This document shows positions 51,375 through 59,475 of a stretch of DNA of 64,000 bases, piece after piece. The DNA comes from Micromonospora yangpuensis (GTDB taxonomy: Bacteria; Actinomycetota; Actinomycetes; Mycobacteriales; Micromonosporaceae): the NCBI RefSeq assembly GCF_900091615.1, contig NZ_FMIA01000002.1, positions 3,410,001 to 3,474,000 of the forward strand. Direction: 5' to 3'. A program made the position numbers and the translations under genes. Each line of letters begins with the position of its first letter. Position 1 is the stretch's first letter. The notes beneath the pieces are model-generated. The model was not told where the DNA came from. It made no database searches and saw nothing but the letters and a program-made list of their open reading frames with translations.

Positions 51375-52930
51375 CGGGCAAGCTGGGGCTGGATCCGGTG
51401 GTGGTGGGCCGGGCGCGGGAGTTGGCGCGTCGGGTGGGGCAGCCGGTGGTGGATCTGGCGCGTAGCCACACGACGGTGTCGGTGGAGCGGGCGGTGTTGC
51501 GGCTGGCGGGGGTGTCGGGGGCGGATCCGGATGGTATTCCGTGGGTGAACCGGCTGGTGGACGCGGTGGTGGCCGATGTGGGGTTGGGTAGCGGGGTGGC
51601 GGTGCCGGTGTTCGACGCGCTGGCGCGTGAGGGCGTCGGGGATGTGACGTTGTTGGCGCAGTTGGCGGCGTCCGGGTCGGTGCGGTTCGAGGTGCCGGTC
51701 GGGAAGGCCGCGACGGTGGCGCGGCGGGTGTCGCGGCGGGCGGTGGCGGCGGGGGTCCGGCGGATCGACAGGCGTCGGGTGGAGCGGGATCGCCTGGTCA
51801 AGCGGTTCGGGGATCCGCCGCGGCGGCCGTGGATCTATCTGATCGTGGCGACGGGGGACATCTACGAGGACATTCCGCAGGCGCAGGCGGCGGCGCGGGC
51901 GGGTGCGGACGTGATCGCGGTGATCCGGTCGACGGGGCAGTCGTTGTTGGACTATGTGCCGGAGGGGGCGACCCGGGAGGGGTTCGCCGGGACGTACGCG
52001 ACGCAGGAGAACTTCCGGTTGATGCGGGCGGCGCTGGACGAGACGTCGAAGGAGCTGGGCCGGTACGTGCGGCTGACGAACTACGCGTCGGGGCTGTGCA
52101 TGCCGGAGATGGCGACGTTGGCGGGTCTGGAGCGGCTGGACATGATGCTCAACGATTCGATGTACGGGATTCTGTTCCGCGACATCAACCCGATCCGCAC
52201 GTTCGTGGACCAGCGGTTCTCGCGGCAGGTGCACGCGCGGGCGGGGATCATCATCAACACCGGTGAGGACAACTACCTCACGACCGCGGACGCGGTCGAG
52301 GAGGCGCACACGGTGACGGTGTCGCAGCTGTTGAACGAGTTCTTCGCGCACGAGGCGGGGCTGACCGACGACCTGCTGGGGTTGGGGCACGCGTTCGAGA
52401 TCAACCCGGATGTGCCGGAGTCGTTGCGGTTGGAGTTGGCGCACGCGTTGTTGGCGCGGGAGTTGTTTCCGGATGCACCGTTGAAGTGGATGCCGCCGAC
52501 GAAGCACATGACCGGTGACGTGTTCCGGGGGAATCTGCTGGACGGGTTCTTCAATCTGGTGGGTGCCATGACCGGTCAGGGCATCCTGCTGGTGGGGATG
52601 ATGACCGAGGCGGTGGTGACGCCGTGGTTGTCGGATCGGGACATCGCGTTGCAGAACGTGCGGTACGTGTTGGGCGCGGCGGGTGGGTTGCATGAGGATT
52701 TCGTGCCGGCGCCGGGCGGGTTCGTCCAGCAGCGGGCGCACCGGGTGCTCGCCGACGCGGTGGAGTTGCTGGAGCGGATCGGGCAGCAGTCGTTGTTGAC
52801 GGCGATCGCCGAGGGCACGTTCGGGATCATGAAGCGGCCGGCGGACCGGGGCAAGGGCCTCGACGGTGTCGCGCGGCACGAGGACGGCTACTACAACCCG
52901 GCCACGGAGATCCTGGAGTGCCCCTCATGA
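51371..52930 (+). CDS. kamD: D-lysine/beta-lysine 5,6-aminomutase alpha subunit (KamD)
   Basis: A 519-residue protein that matches KamD along its length: DLARSHTTVSVERAVLRLAG, PWIYLIVATGDIYEDIPQAQ, GADVIAVIRSTGQSLLDYVP, FRLMRAALDETSKELGRYVR and MPPTKHMTGDVFRGNLLDGF. KamD forms the TIM-barrel catalytic subunit using PLP and adenosylcobalamin. The GTG overlaps the amidohydrolase stop and the stop overlaps kamE. Confidence 0.9.
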   Translation: MTGKLGLDPVVVGRARELARRVGQPVVDLARSHTTVSVERAVLRLAGVSGADPDGIPWVNRLVDAVVADVGLGSGVAVPVFDALAREGVGDVTLLAQLAASGSVRFEVPVGKAATVARRVSRRAVAAGVRRIDRRRVERDRLVKRFGDPPRRPWIYLIVATGDIYEDIPQAQAAARAGADVIAVIRSTGQSLLDYVPEGATREGFAGTYATQENFRLMRAALDETSKELGRYVRLTNYASGLCMPEMATLAGLERLDMMLNDSMYGILFRDINPIRTFVDQRFSRQVHARAGIIINTGEDNYLTTADAVEEAHTVTVSQLLNEFFAHEAGLTDDLLGLGHAFEINPDVPESLRLELAHALLARELFPDAPLKWMPPTKHMTGDVFRGNLLDGFFNLVGAMTGQGILLVGMMTEAVVTPWLSDRDIALQNVRYVLGAAGGLHEDFVPAPGGFVQQRAHRVLADAVELLERIGQQSLLTAIAEGTFGIMKRPADRGKGLDGVARHEDGYYNPATEILECPS

Positions 52931-53697
52931 GTGAGCGCAGCGGGGGTGAGAAGCGGGTGGTGCGGCCGTACGGGGACACCACCGGTGACGGGATGGTGCA
53001 GGTGTCGTTCACGTTGCCGGTGGCGCATGACAAGCGGGCCGAGGGTGCGGCGGTGCAGTTGGCCAACCGGATGGGCCTGGACCCGGCGATGTTGGTGCAC
53101 GCCAAGCCGATCGGTGACGGGTTCACGTTCTTCGTGGTGTACGGGCGGGTGAACCACCTGGTGGATCTGAACGCGGTGCAGGTGGTGGAGCGGGACTTTC
53201 CGTTGTTGGGCGCCAAGGAGGTCAACGCGGTGGTGAAGCGGCGGTTGCGGCGCAAGTTGTCGGTGGTGGGGGCGTGTATCGGTACGGATGCGCACACGGT
53301 GGGCATCGACGCGATCCTGAACGTCAAGGGCATCGCGGGGGAGAAGGGGCTGGAGTACTACCGGGAGTTGAAGGTGACGAATCTGGGCGCGCAGGTCAGT
53401 GTGCCGGAGTTGGTGGAGGCGGCCCGGGTGGAGCGGGCGGACGCGGTGTTGGTGTCGCAGGTGGTGACGCAGCGGGACGCGCATCTGCACAACACGCGGG
53501 AGATGTCGGCGGCGTTCCGGGAGGCGATGCCGGCGGGGCGGCGGCCGTTGCTGATCGTGGGTGGTCCGCGGTTCGACGAGACGATGACCGGGGAGCTGGG
53601 GGTGGATCGGATCTTCGGTCGGGGCACCACCCCGGGTGAGGTCGCCAGTTACCTCGTCCACGCGTTGATCACGAGCAGGAAGGTGGACACCCCATGA
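52927..53697 (+). CDS. kamE: D-lysine/beta-lysine 5,6-aminomutase beta subunit (KamE)
   Basis: A 256-residue subunit. The cobalamin-binding motif GTDAHTVGIDAILNVKG (DxHxxG, His123) lies in a Rossmann domain, and TRGTTPGEVASYLVHALI-like sequence closes it. The N-terminal dimerisation part is VRPYGDTTGDGMVQVSFTLP. The ATG at 52927 overlaps the kamD stop. With KamD it would move the 6-amino group of beta-lysine to carbon 5. Confidence 0.9.
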   Translation: MSERSGGEKRVVRPYGDTTGDGMVQVSFTLPVAHDKRAEGAAVQLANRMGLDPAMLVHAKPIGDGFTFFVVYGRVNHLVDLNAVQVVERDFPLLGAKEVNAVVKRRLRRKLSVVGACIGTDAHTVGIDAILNVKGIAGEKGLEYYRELKVTNLGAQVSVPELVEAARVERADAVLVSQVVTQRDAHLHNTREMSAAFREAMPAGRRPLLIVGGPRFDETMTGELGVDRIFGRGTTPGEVASYLVHALITSRKVDTP

Positions 53698-54113
53698 GTG
53701 AGCGCCGTGAGGGCGTGCCCGGTCAGCACCCCGTGGGTGATCCTCGGCTGGGTCTGACGGTCACCCATCGCCGGTACGTGCCGTACTCGCATGCGCACTA
53801 TGCGGGGAACCTGGTCGATGGGGCGTACGTGTTGGGGTTGTTCGGGGATGTGGCCACAGAGGTGTGTATCCGTACCGATGGTGATGAGGGGTTGTTCGCC
53901 TCGTACGCGGATGTGCAGTTCCGGGCGGCGGTGCGCGCCGGTGACGTGGTGGAGGTGACGGCGACGGTGACGCGGGTGGGTTCGCGTAGTCGGGTGGTGG
54001 AGTTCGTGGCGCGGGTGGTGTGTCGGGGCAGTGGTGGGTCGGCGGCGCAGGTGTTGGTGCCGCCGTTGGTGGCGGTGACGGCGACCGGCACGGTGGTCGT
54101 GGCGGCGGCGTGA
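53694..54113 (+). CDS. kal: 3-aminobutyryl-CoA ammonia-lyase-like hotdog protein (Kal)
   Basis: A 139-residue hotdog-fold protein: VTHRRYVPYSHAHYAGNLVD, GAYVLGLFGDVATEVCIRTD and YADVQFRAAVRAGDVVEVTA. This is the pattern of Kal, which removes ammonia from 3-aminobutyryl-CoA to give crotonyl-CoA. The assignment rests mainly on its position directly after kamE; a general acyl-CoA thioesterase is the alternative. It is coupled to both neighbours. Confidence 0.75.
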   Translation: MSERREGVPGQHPVGDPRLGLTVTHRRYVPYSHAHYAGNLVDGAYVLGLFGDVATEVCIRTDGDEGLFASYADVQFRAAVRAGDVVEVTATVTRVGSRSRVVEFVARVVCRGSGGSAAQVLVPPLVAVTATGTVVVAAA

Positions 54114-55441
54114 GGGTCGCGGTCTGCGCGGATGTGGGGTCGACGTTCACGAAGGTGGTGGTGGTCGACCTGGATGCCGGTGTGCTGGTGGGTGCGGCGT
54201 CGGTGCCGACGACGTCGGGTACGGATGTGCTGCACGGCCTGGACGCGGCGGTGGTGGCGGCGGGTGGGGGCCGGCCGGGTGGTGACGTGCCGTGGTACGT
54301 GTGTTCGTCGGCCGGTGGTGGGTTGCGGTTGGCGGTGGTGGGTCACGAGGAGTTGGTGACGGCGCGGGCGGGTCGGCGGGTGGGGTTGTCCGCGGGTGCG
54401 GATGTGGTGCACGTGGCGGCGGGGCGGTTGGGGGCGGCGCAGCTGTCGGCGTTGCGGGCGGCGCGTCCGGATGTGGTGTTGTTGACCGGCGGCACCGATG
54501 GCGGTGACGCGGAGGTGGTGACGCACAACGCGACGCGGTTGGCGCGGGCGCGGTGGCGGGTGCCGGTGGTGGTGGCCGGTAACGCGGCGGTGGGTGGGGC
54601 GTTGGGGCAGCTGTTGGCCGGTGCGGGGGTGCCGGTGACGGTGGCCGGGAACGTGTTGCCCCGGATCGGGGTGTTGGCGCCGGATTCGGCGCGGGCGGCG
54701 ATCCGGGAGGTGTTCCTGCGGCATGTCATCGGTGGTAAGCGGCTGTCGCGGGGGTCGCGGTTCGCGCGGTTGGTGCGGGCGGCGACGCCGGATGCGGTGT
54801 TGACCGGGGTGGAGGTGCTCGCCGGGGTGGTGGGTGGGGATCTGCTGGTGGTGGATGTGGGTGGGGCGACCACGGACGTGTATTCGGTGTTGGTGCCGGA
54901 TGAGCGGGCCGGTGGTCCGGGGCGGCAGGTGGCGGGGGCGTGGTGGCGGGCCCGGACGGTCGAGGGGGACCTGGGGGTGCGGTGGAGTGCGCCTCAGGTG
55001 GTGCGGGCGGCGGTGCGGGAGCGGCTGGTGGACGCCGACGAGCAGGTGGTGTTGGCCGCGGCGGCGCAGGCGCGGGCCGCGGAGGTGGGGTTCGTGCCGG
55101 TGGAGCCGGCGCAGCGGGCGGTGGACCGGCGGTTGGCGCAGTTGGCGGCGGTGGTGGCGGTGCGCCGGCATGCCCGGGGTGCCGCGGGTGGGGAGCGGTG
55201 GGGTCGGGATCTGCGGGATGTGCGGGTGGTGGTGGCCTCGGGTGGGGTGGTGCGCCATGCCGGCGGTGACGGGGTGCAGGTGGTGGCGGGGGTGCTCGCG
55301 GATCACGCCGGGGGGTGGGCGGTGCCGCGGGCGGCGCGGCCGGTGGTGGATGTGGAGTACGTGTTGGCGGCTGCGGGGTTGTTGGCGGTGGATCATCCGA
55401 AGGTGGCGCGGGAGTTGGTGGGTTGGGGGTTGCGCCGGTGA
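54110..55441 (+). CDS. MutL/GlmL-like ASKHA ATPase, probable aminomutase reactivase
   Basis: A 443-residue ASKHA-fold protein: phosphate 1 motif ADVGSTFTKVVVVDLD at the N-terminus, VLLTGGTDGGDAEVVTHNAT near residue 125, and a second phosphate motif VVDVGGATTDVYSVLV near 250. Family members accompany B12-dependent glutamate and ornithine mutases and are thought to exchange damaged cofactor. Here it is the last gene of the kam operon, starting at a GTG that overlaps kal, so it probably serves KamDE. Confidence 0.8.
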   Translation: MRVAVCADVGSTFTKVVVVDLDAGVLVGAASVPTTSGTDVLHGLDAAVVAAGGGRPGGDVPWYVCSSAGGGLRLAVVGHEELVTARAGRRVGLSAGADVVHVAAGRLGAAQLSALRAARPDVVLLTGGTDGGDAEVVTHNATRLARARWRVPVVVAGNAAVGGALGQLLAGAGVPVTVAGNVLPRIGVLAPDSARAAIREVFLRHVIGGKRLSRGSRFARLVRAATPDAVLTGVEVLAGVVGGDLLVVDVGGATTDVYSVLVPDERAGGPGRQVAGAWWRARTVEGDLGVRWSAPQVVRAAVRERLVDADEQVVLAAAAQARAAEVGFVPVEPAQRAVDRRLAQLAAVVAVRRHARGAAGGERWGRDLRDVRVVVASGGVVRHAGGDGVQVVAGVLADHAGGWAVPRAARPVVDVEYVLAAAGLLAVDHPKVARELVGWGLRR

Positions 55442-55506
55442 GCGGTTCGCCGCGGGCGAAGGTGGTGCGACACGCCGTGGCGCGGCACACGACAGGCCGG
55501 TGTGGG

Positions 55507-55537
55507 TTGACAACGGCGGGGGTCGGGGTCGTACCGT
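55507..55537 (+). promoter_or_regulatory. Housekeeping-type promoter
   Basis: TTGACA at 55507-55512 and TACCGT at 55532-55537, with a 19-base spacer, fit the actinobacterial sigma-70 pattern TTGACN/TANNNT. It points toward the gene-free stretch ahead of lnt. Confidence 0.5.
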
Positions 55538-55807
55538 CTTTGAGTCCTACCACGGGAAGCGGCTGTTGTTCGCTTCGTCTCTTCGTCCGCTGGCCGAGCG
55601 ACACGGTGCGATGTGTCGCGGCGGCCAGGTCCAGCGGGCGGGGGTCGGCGGGGCGGCGCGAACCGGTCGCGGTTACCGGTGTACGGGCAGGGTGAGGTGC
55701 ACGGCCAGTAGACAACGGCCAGGCGTGGGGCAGCCAGTCCACGTCGGGTCGGTCCGAAGGTCGGCGTGCCGCATTCTCGCCCCACCGGCCGGGAAGGGCC
55801 TGGGAGC

Positions 55808-55837
55808 ATCGGGGCGCGGCATACGCCGCGCCCCGAT
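55808..55837 (+). terminator. Intrinsic terminator hairpin
   Basis: Thirteen-base arms, ATCGGGGCGCGGC and GCCGCGCCCCGAT, flank an ATAC loop and are followed by TTCGT. This is a strong stem with a short T-containing tail. It ends transcription before lnt. Confidence 0.8.
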
Positions 55838-55892
55838 TTCGTGTCCGTGGGGGCGCTCGGCGGGTGAGGTGGGGGCGGGTAATCTTCGGCCG

Positions 55893-57500
55893 GTGACGGT
55901 CGGGGAACGCGACGCGGTGCGGGTCGGGCGGGATGTGGCGTCGGTGGCGGGTGGCCCGGCGGGTCCCGTGCCGGTGTGGTGGGCGGTGCCGGGTGCGGTG
56001 TTGTCCGGGTTGGCGTTGTTGGTGGCGTTTGCGCCGTACGGGTGGTGGCCGTTGGCGCTGGTGGGGGTTGCCCTGTTGGCGGCGGTGGCGCACCGGCGGC
56101 GGTTGCCGGCGGCGGCGGGTCTGGGGTTTCTGACCGGTGTGGTGTTCTTCGCGCCGTTGTTGGCGTGGACGAACCTGCACACCGGTTATCTGCCGTGGGT
56201 GTTGTTGTCGGTGTTCCAGGCCGGGTATGTGGCGGTGTTGGCGGTGGCCTCGGCATGGGTGTCGCCGGTGGTGGACCGGCTGCGGTGGGGTTGGCCGGTG
56301 GTGACCGGGGTGTTGTGGGTGGGTCAGGAGGCGCTGCGGGGTCGGGTGCCGTTCGGTGGGTTCCCGTGGGGGCGGTTGGCGTTCGGTCAGGACGACTCGC
56401 CGGTGTTGCGGTTGGCGGCGGTGGGTGGTGCGCCGTTGGTGACGTTCACGGTGGCGGTGCTCGGCGGGTTGCTGGTGTGGCTGGGGTGGCGGCGGTGGCC
56501 TGCGGGCCGGTCGGCGTGGCGGTCGGTGGCGGCGGTGGCCGTGGCGGTGGTGGCGGTGGCCGGGGTGGGGCTGCTGGTGCCGGTGGGGGTGCGTGGCGGT
56601 GGTGACCGGGTGACGGTGGCGATCGTGCAGGGCAACGTGCCGCGGTTGGGGTTGGATTTCAACGCCCAGCGGCAGGCGGTGTTGACCAACCATGTCGAGG
56701 CGACGTTGCGGTTGGCCGCGCGGGTCGACGGGGGTACGCAGCAGCGTCCGGACCTGGTGGTGTGGCCGGAGAACTCCAGTGACATCGACCCGTTGCGGGA
56801 CGCCGGCGCGGGGGCGCGGATCTCGCAGGCCGCCGACGCGGTGGGCGCGCCGATCCTGGTGGGTGCGGTGTTGGCCGGTGACCAGCCGGGGCAGGTCCGC
56901 AACGCGGGCATCCTGTGGCGGCCGGGCAGCGGCGCCGATCTGGGGCAGGTGTACACGAAGCGGCATCCGGTGCCGTTTGCCGAGTACGTGCCGATGCGCC
57001 GGTTGGCGCGGATGGTCAGTGCGCAGGTCGACCGGGTGCGGGCGGATTTCGTGGCGGGTACGGAGCCGGGGGTGTTGGCCACGGGGCCGGCGGTGGTCGG
57101 TGACGTGATCTGTTTCGAGGTGGCCTACGACGCCCTGGTGCGGGACACGGTGGTCGGTGGGGCGCAGTTGTTGGTGGTGCAGACCAACAACGCCACGTTC
57201 GACGTGGCCGAGGCCCGTCAGCAGTTGGCGATGGTGCGGTTGCGGGCGGTGGAGCACGGCCGGGCGGCGTTGATGGCGTCCACGGTCGGTGTGTCCGGGT
57301 TCGTGACCCCCGACGGGCGGGTACTCGGTGCCACCGGGTTCAACACCGAGGCGGTGGTGGTCCGGCAGATGCAGCTCGGTGACGGGCGGACGGTGGCCAC
57401 CCGGGTGGGGGTGTGGCCGGAGGTGGCGTTGACCGTGTCGGCGTGCGCGGTGCTGGTGGCCGCGGCGGTGCTGCGGCGCCGGGCGGGCCGGGTGCGGTAG
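55893..57500 (+). CDS. lnt: Apolipoprotein N-acyltransferase
   Basis: A 535-residue enzyme with six or seven membrane segments in the first 235 residues and a nitrilase domain after them. The catalytic triad is Glu293 (VVWPENSSD), Lys356 (TKRHPVPFAEY) and Cys407 (VICFEVAYD). It N-acylates the lipidated Cys of lipoproteins at the membrane. A C-terminal membrane segment closes the protein. The GTG at 55893 was chosen as the first start after the terminator. It is followed by a dolichol-phosphate-mannose-synthase-like gene; in mycobacteria these two functions occur together as Ppm1/Lnt, which supports the call. Confidence 0.9.
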   Translation: MTVGERDAVRVGRDVASVAGGPAGPVPVWWAVPGAVLSGLALLVAFAPYGWWPLALVGVALLAAVAHRRRLPAAAGLGFLTGVVFFAPLLAWTNLHTGYLPWVLLSVFQAGYVAVLAVASAWVSPVVDRLRWGWPVVTGVLWVGQEALRGRVPFGGFPWGRLAFGQDDSPVLRLAAVGGAPLVTFTVAVLGGLLVWLGWRRWPAGRSAWRSVAAVAVAVVAVAGVGLLVPVGVRGGGDRVTVAIVQGNVPRLGLDFNAQRQAVLTNHVEATLRLAARVDGGTQQRPDLVVWPENSSDIDPLRDAGAGARISQAADAVGAPILVGAVLAGDQPGQVRNAGILWRPGSGADLGQVYTKRHPVPFAEYVPMRRLARMVSAQVDRVRADFVAGTEPGVLATGPAVVGDVICFEVAYDALVRDTVVGGAQLLVVQTNNATFDVAEARQQLAMVRLRAVEHGRAALMASTVGVSGFVTPDGRVLGATGFNTEAVVVRQMQLGDGRTVATRVGVWPEVALTVSACAVLVAAAVLRRRAGRVR

Positions 57501-57564
57501 CCGACGACGGTGCCGTGCCGCCAGCCCCAGGCGTGGCCGGTGATCGACCGGCGGAGGCGGAGGA

Positions 57565-58347
57565 GTGGTGGGCGGAACGCACGGTCAGCCGGCGGTGGGC
57601 CACCTCGGGGTGGGGCGGGTGTTGGTGGTCATCCCGACCTACGACGAGGCCGACAACCTGCCGTCGGTGGTGGCGCGGCTGCACCGGGCGGCGCCGCAGG
57701 TGGAGGTGTTGGTCGCCGACGACAACAGTCCCGACGGCACCGGGCGGATAGCCGAGGCGATGGCGGCGGCCGACCGGCGGGTGCACGTGTTGCACCGGCG
57801 GGGCAAGGAGGGTCTGGGGGCGGCGTATCTGGCCGGGTTCGCGTGGGCGCGTGAGCGCGGGTACGACGCGGTGGTGGAGATGGACGCCGACGGGTCGCAC
57901 GCGCCGGAGGATCTGCCCCGGTTGCTGGCCGCGGCCCGGGACGCCGATGTGGTGATCGGGTCGCGGTGGACCGCCGGGGCGCGGGTGGTGAACTGGCCGG
58001 TGCGGCGGTTGTTGCTGTCGCGGGGTGGCAACCTGTATGCGCGGTGGGCGTTGGGGGTGCCGGTGTCGGATGCCACCGGTGGGTACCGGGTGTACCGCAG
58101 TGCGGCGTTGTCGGCGCTGAACCTGGAGTCGGTGTGTTCGCAGGGGTACTCGTTCCAGGTGGAGTTGTGCCGGTTGGCGCATCGGGCGGGGTTGCGGATC
58201 GTGGAGGTGCCGATCACGTTCGCCGAGCGGGAGCGGGGGGCCAGCAAGATGAGCCCGTTGATCGTCGCGGAGGCGTTGTGGCGGATCACCGGGTGGGCGG
58301 TGCGGGACCGGCGGCGTGCTCCGGTCCGGCAGGTGCGGTGGCCGTGA
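57565..58347 (+). CDS. Dolichol/polyprenol-phosphate mannose synthase-like GT2 enzyme
   Basis: A 260-residue GT2 glycosyltransferase: VLVVIPTYDEADNLPSVVAR, VLVADDNSPDGTGRIAEAM, VVEMDADGSHAPEDLPRLL (DxD) and VVIGSRWTAGARVVNWPVRR, then VSDATGGYRVYRS. This matches polyprenol-phosphate-mannose synthase (Ppm1 D2-like). It would make the mannose donor for protein O-mannosylation and lipoglycans. The GTG at 57565 follows an AGGCGGAGG ribosome site. It is in a likely operon with lnt. Confidence 0.88.
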   Translation: MVGGTHGQPAVGHLGVGRVLVVIPTYDEADNLPSVVARLHRAAPQVEVLVADDNSPDGTGRIAEAMAAADRRVHVLHRRGKEGLGAAYLAGFAWARERGYDAVVEMDADGSHAPEDLPRLLAAARDADVVIGSRWTAGARVVNWPVRRLLLSRGGNLYARWALGVPVSDATGGYRVYRSAALSALNLESVCSQGYSFQVELCRLAHRAGLRIVEVPITFAERERGASKMSPLIVAEALWRITGWAVRDRRRAPVRQVRWP

Positions 58348-58399
58348 GAGGCGGCGTGTCATGCTGGAGGGGCGAGGACGTCGACGCAGATGAGGTGAC

Positions 58400-58915
58400 A
58401 TGCGCCGAGGACTGAGGTTCGTGCCGCTGGGGATGCTGCTGGTGGTGGTCGCGGAGGTGGCGGTTTTCGTCGCGGTGGGCCGGTGGATCGGGTACCCGTC
58501 GGCGTTGCTGCTGGTGTTCGCGGCGTCGTTGGTGGGTCTGGTGTTGCTGCGCCGTGAGGGGATGCGGGCGTGGCGGGGGTTCCGGGCGGCCGCGGAGTCG
58601 GGTCAGCCGCCGGGTCGGCAGGTCACCGACGGCCTGTTGGGGTTGTCGGGGGCGTTGTTGTTGGCCACGCCGGGGTTGTTCAGTGGTGTGGTGGGGTTGG
58701 TGTTGCTGGTGCCGCCGGTGCGGCGGCTGGCCGGTGTCGGGGTGCAGCGGGCCGCGGAGCGTCGGGTGTCGTCGATGGTGGCCGGTGACCTGTTCGGGCC
58801 GCGCAAGGTGCGGGTGTACCGGGGTGCCGCCGAGGAGCAGCCGGTGGCGCCGGAGCCGGTGGTCGACGCGGGTCGGGCCATCGAGGGTGAGATCGTCGAG
58901 CCCGGCCGGCACTGA
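58400..58915 (+). CDS. fxsA: FxsA-family membrane protein
   Basis: A 171-residue protein: FVPLGMLLVVVAEVAVFVAV, GYPSALLLVFAASLVGLVLL and GALLLATPGLFSGVVGLVLL. These are three to four membrane segments typical of FxsA. The C-terminal tail is cytosolic and ends with an acidic EGEIVEPGRH-like stretch. In E. coli FxsA counters exclusion of phage T7 by the F plasmid; the role in actinomycetes is unknown. Confidence 0.85.
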   Translation: MRRGLRFVPLGMLLVVVAEVAVFVAVGRWIGYPSALLLVFAASLVGLVLLRREGMRAWRGFRAAAESGQPPGRQVTDGLLGLSGALLLATPGLFSGVVGLVLLVPPVRRLAGVGVQRAAERRVSSMVAGDLFGPRKVRVYRGAAEEQPVAPEPVVDAGRAIEGEIVEPGRH

Positions 58916-58948
58916 GGCTGGCACCGGGCTGCCTGCCCGCAGATGCGT

Positions 58949-58981
58949 CTCGCCCCGGACAGCGGTGCTGTCCGGGGCGAG
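58949..58981. terminator. Bidirectional terminator between fxsA and rbpA
   Basis: Perfect 15-base arms, CTCGCCCCGGACAGC and GCTGTCCGGGGCGAG, enclose a GGT loop. The hairpin lies between the convergent fxsA stop and rbpA stop. Confidence 0.85.
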
Positions 58982-58994
58982 GGTGTGCTGGCGG

Positions 58995-59336
58995 TCAGGC
59001 GCGGCCGCGGCGGGTGCGGACCTCCTGCAGCCGCTCGGCGAGGATGTCTTCCAGTTCGGCGACGGATCGCCGTTCCAGGAGCATGTCCCAGTGGGTGCGT
59101 GGCGGCTTGGCCTTCTTCTGCTCCGGCTCGTTGCCGTCGACCAGCCGGGCCACGCTGCCGTCGAACTTGCATTCCCAGGTCACCGGGACCTCGGCGTCGA
59201 CGGCGAACGGCACCTCGAACTGGTGGCCCTTGGCGCAGAGGTACTCCCGGGTCTGGCGCGGCGCGAGCTCCGTGTTGCGGTCGGATTCGTAGCTGACCGC
59301 ACCCAGACGGCTGCCGCGCAGCATGCGCTCGCCCAT
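58995..59336 (-). CDS. rbpA: RNA polymerase-binding protein RbpA
   Basis: A 113-residue protein starting MGERMLRGSRLGAVSYESDR. The RbpA core follows, with REYLCAKGHQFEVPFAVDAE and VTWECKFDGS (two Cys in the zinc-related core), and the C-terminal sigma-interaction part is KPPRTHWDMLLERRSVAELE. It stabilises the RNA polymerase-sigma open complex in actinobacteria. GAGGGGA precedes the ATG. A SigR-type promoter lies upstream. Confidence 0.95.
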   Translation of the reverse strand: MGERMLRGSRLGAVSYESDRNTELAPRQTREYLCAKGHQFEVPFAVDAEVPVTWECKFDGSVARLVDGNEPEQKKAKPPRTHWDMLLERRSVAELEDILAERLQEVRTRRGRA

Positions 59337-59377
59337 GATCGACTTCCCCTCGTTCGTGGTGCTGGACTTCTCGGTGT

Positions 59378-59405
59378 AACGGTGCGTGGTCGTCGGGCCA
59401 TTCCC
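59378..59405 (-). promoter_or_regulatory. SigR/SigH-type thiol-stress promoter of rbpA
   Basis: On the minus strand GGGAAT (59405-59400) and GTT (59380-59378) are separated by 19 bases, which fits the SigR/SigH consensus GGAAT-N18/19-GTT. It lies about 42 bases upstream of the rbpA start. rbpA is a SigR target in Streptomyces, which supports the assignment. Confidence 0.7.
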
Positions 59406-59475
59406 GCCCACGGTGATGGTCGTCGTGTCGCGCGGGCCCACCCCAGGGTAGCCGGCCCGCGCCGTCGGCGGCGGA

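Larger units (their letters stand above)
55442..55892 (+). other. 451-bp gap with promoter and strong terminator, no convincing gene
   Basis: The gap between the MutL-like gene and lnt has a housekeeping-type promoter (55507-55537) and a strong hairpin (55808-55837), about 270 bases apart. The frame shared with lnt is open but has no start with a ribosome site and no recognisable protein. The layout suggests a transcript of roughly 280 bases that may be a noncoding RNA. No match to RNase P, tmRNA, SRP RNA or a cobalamin riboswitch was recognised. Confidence 0.4.

Noticed and set aside
47216..55441. Kam genes as part of the NRPS cluster supplying beta-lysine
   Set aside because: They are 15 kb away, separated by unrelated operons, and KamDE, Kdd and Kal point to catabolism rather than beta-lysine supply.
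55500..55840. Cobalamin riboswitch or RNase P RNA in the gap before lnt
   Set aside because: Neither the B12-box pattern nor the GAGGAAAGTCC motif of RNase P was found on either strand.
54834..55892. N-terminal extension of Lnt through the whole gap and into the MutL-like gene
   Set aside because: The frame is open by composition only; a strong terminator at 55808-55837 interrupts it and no start has a ribosome site.
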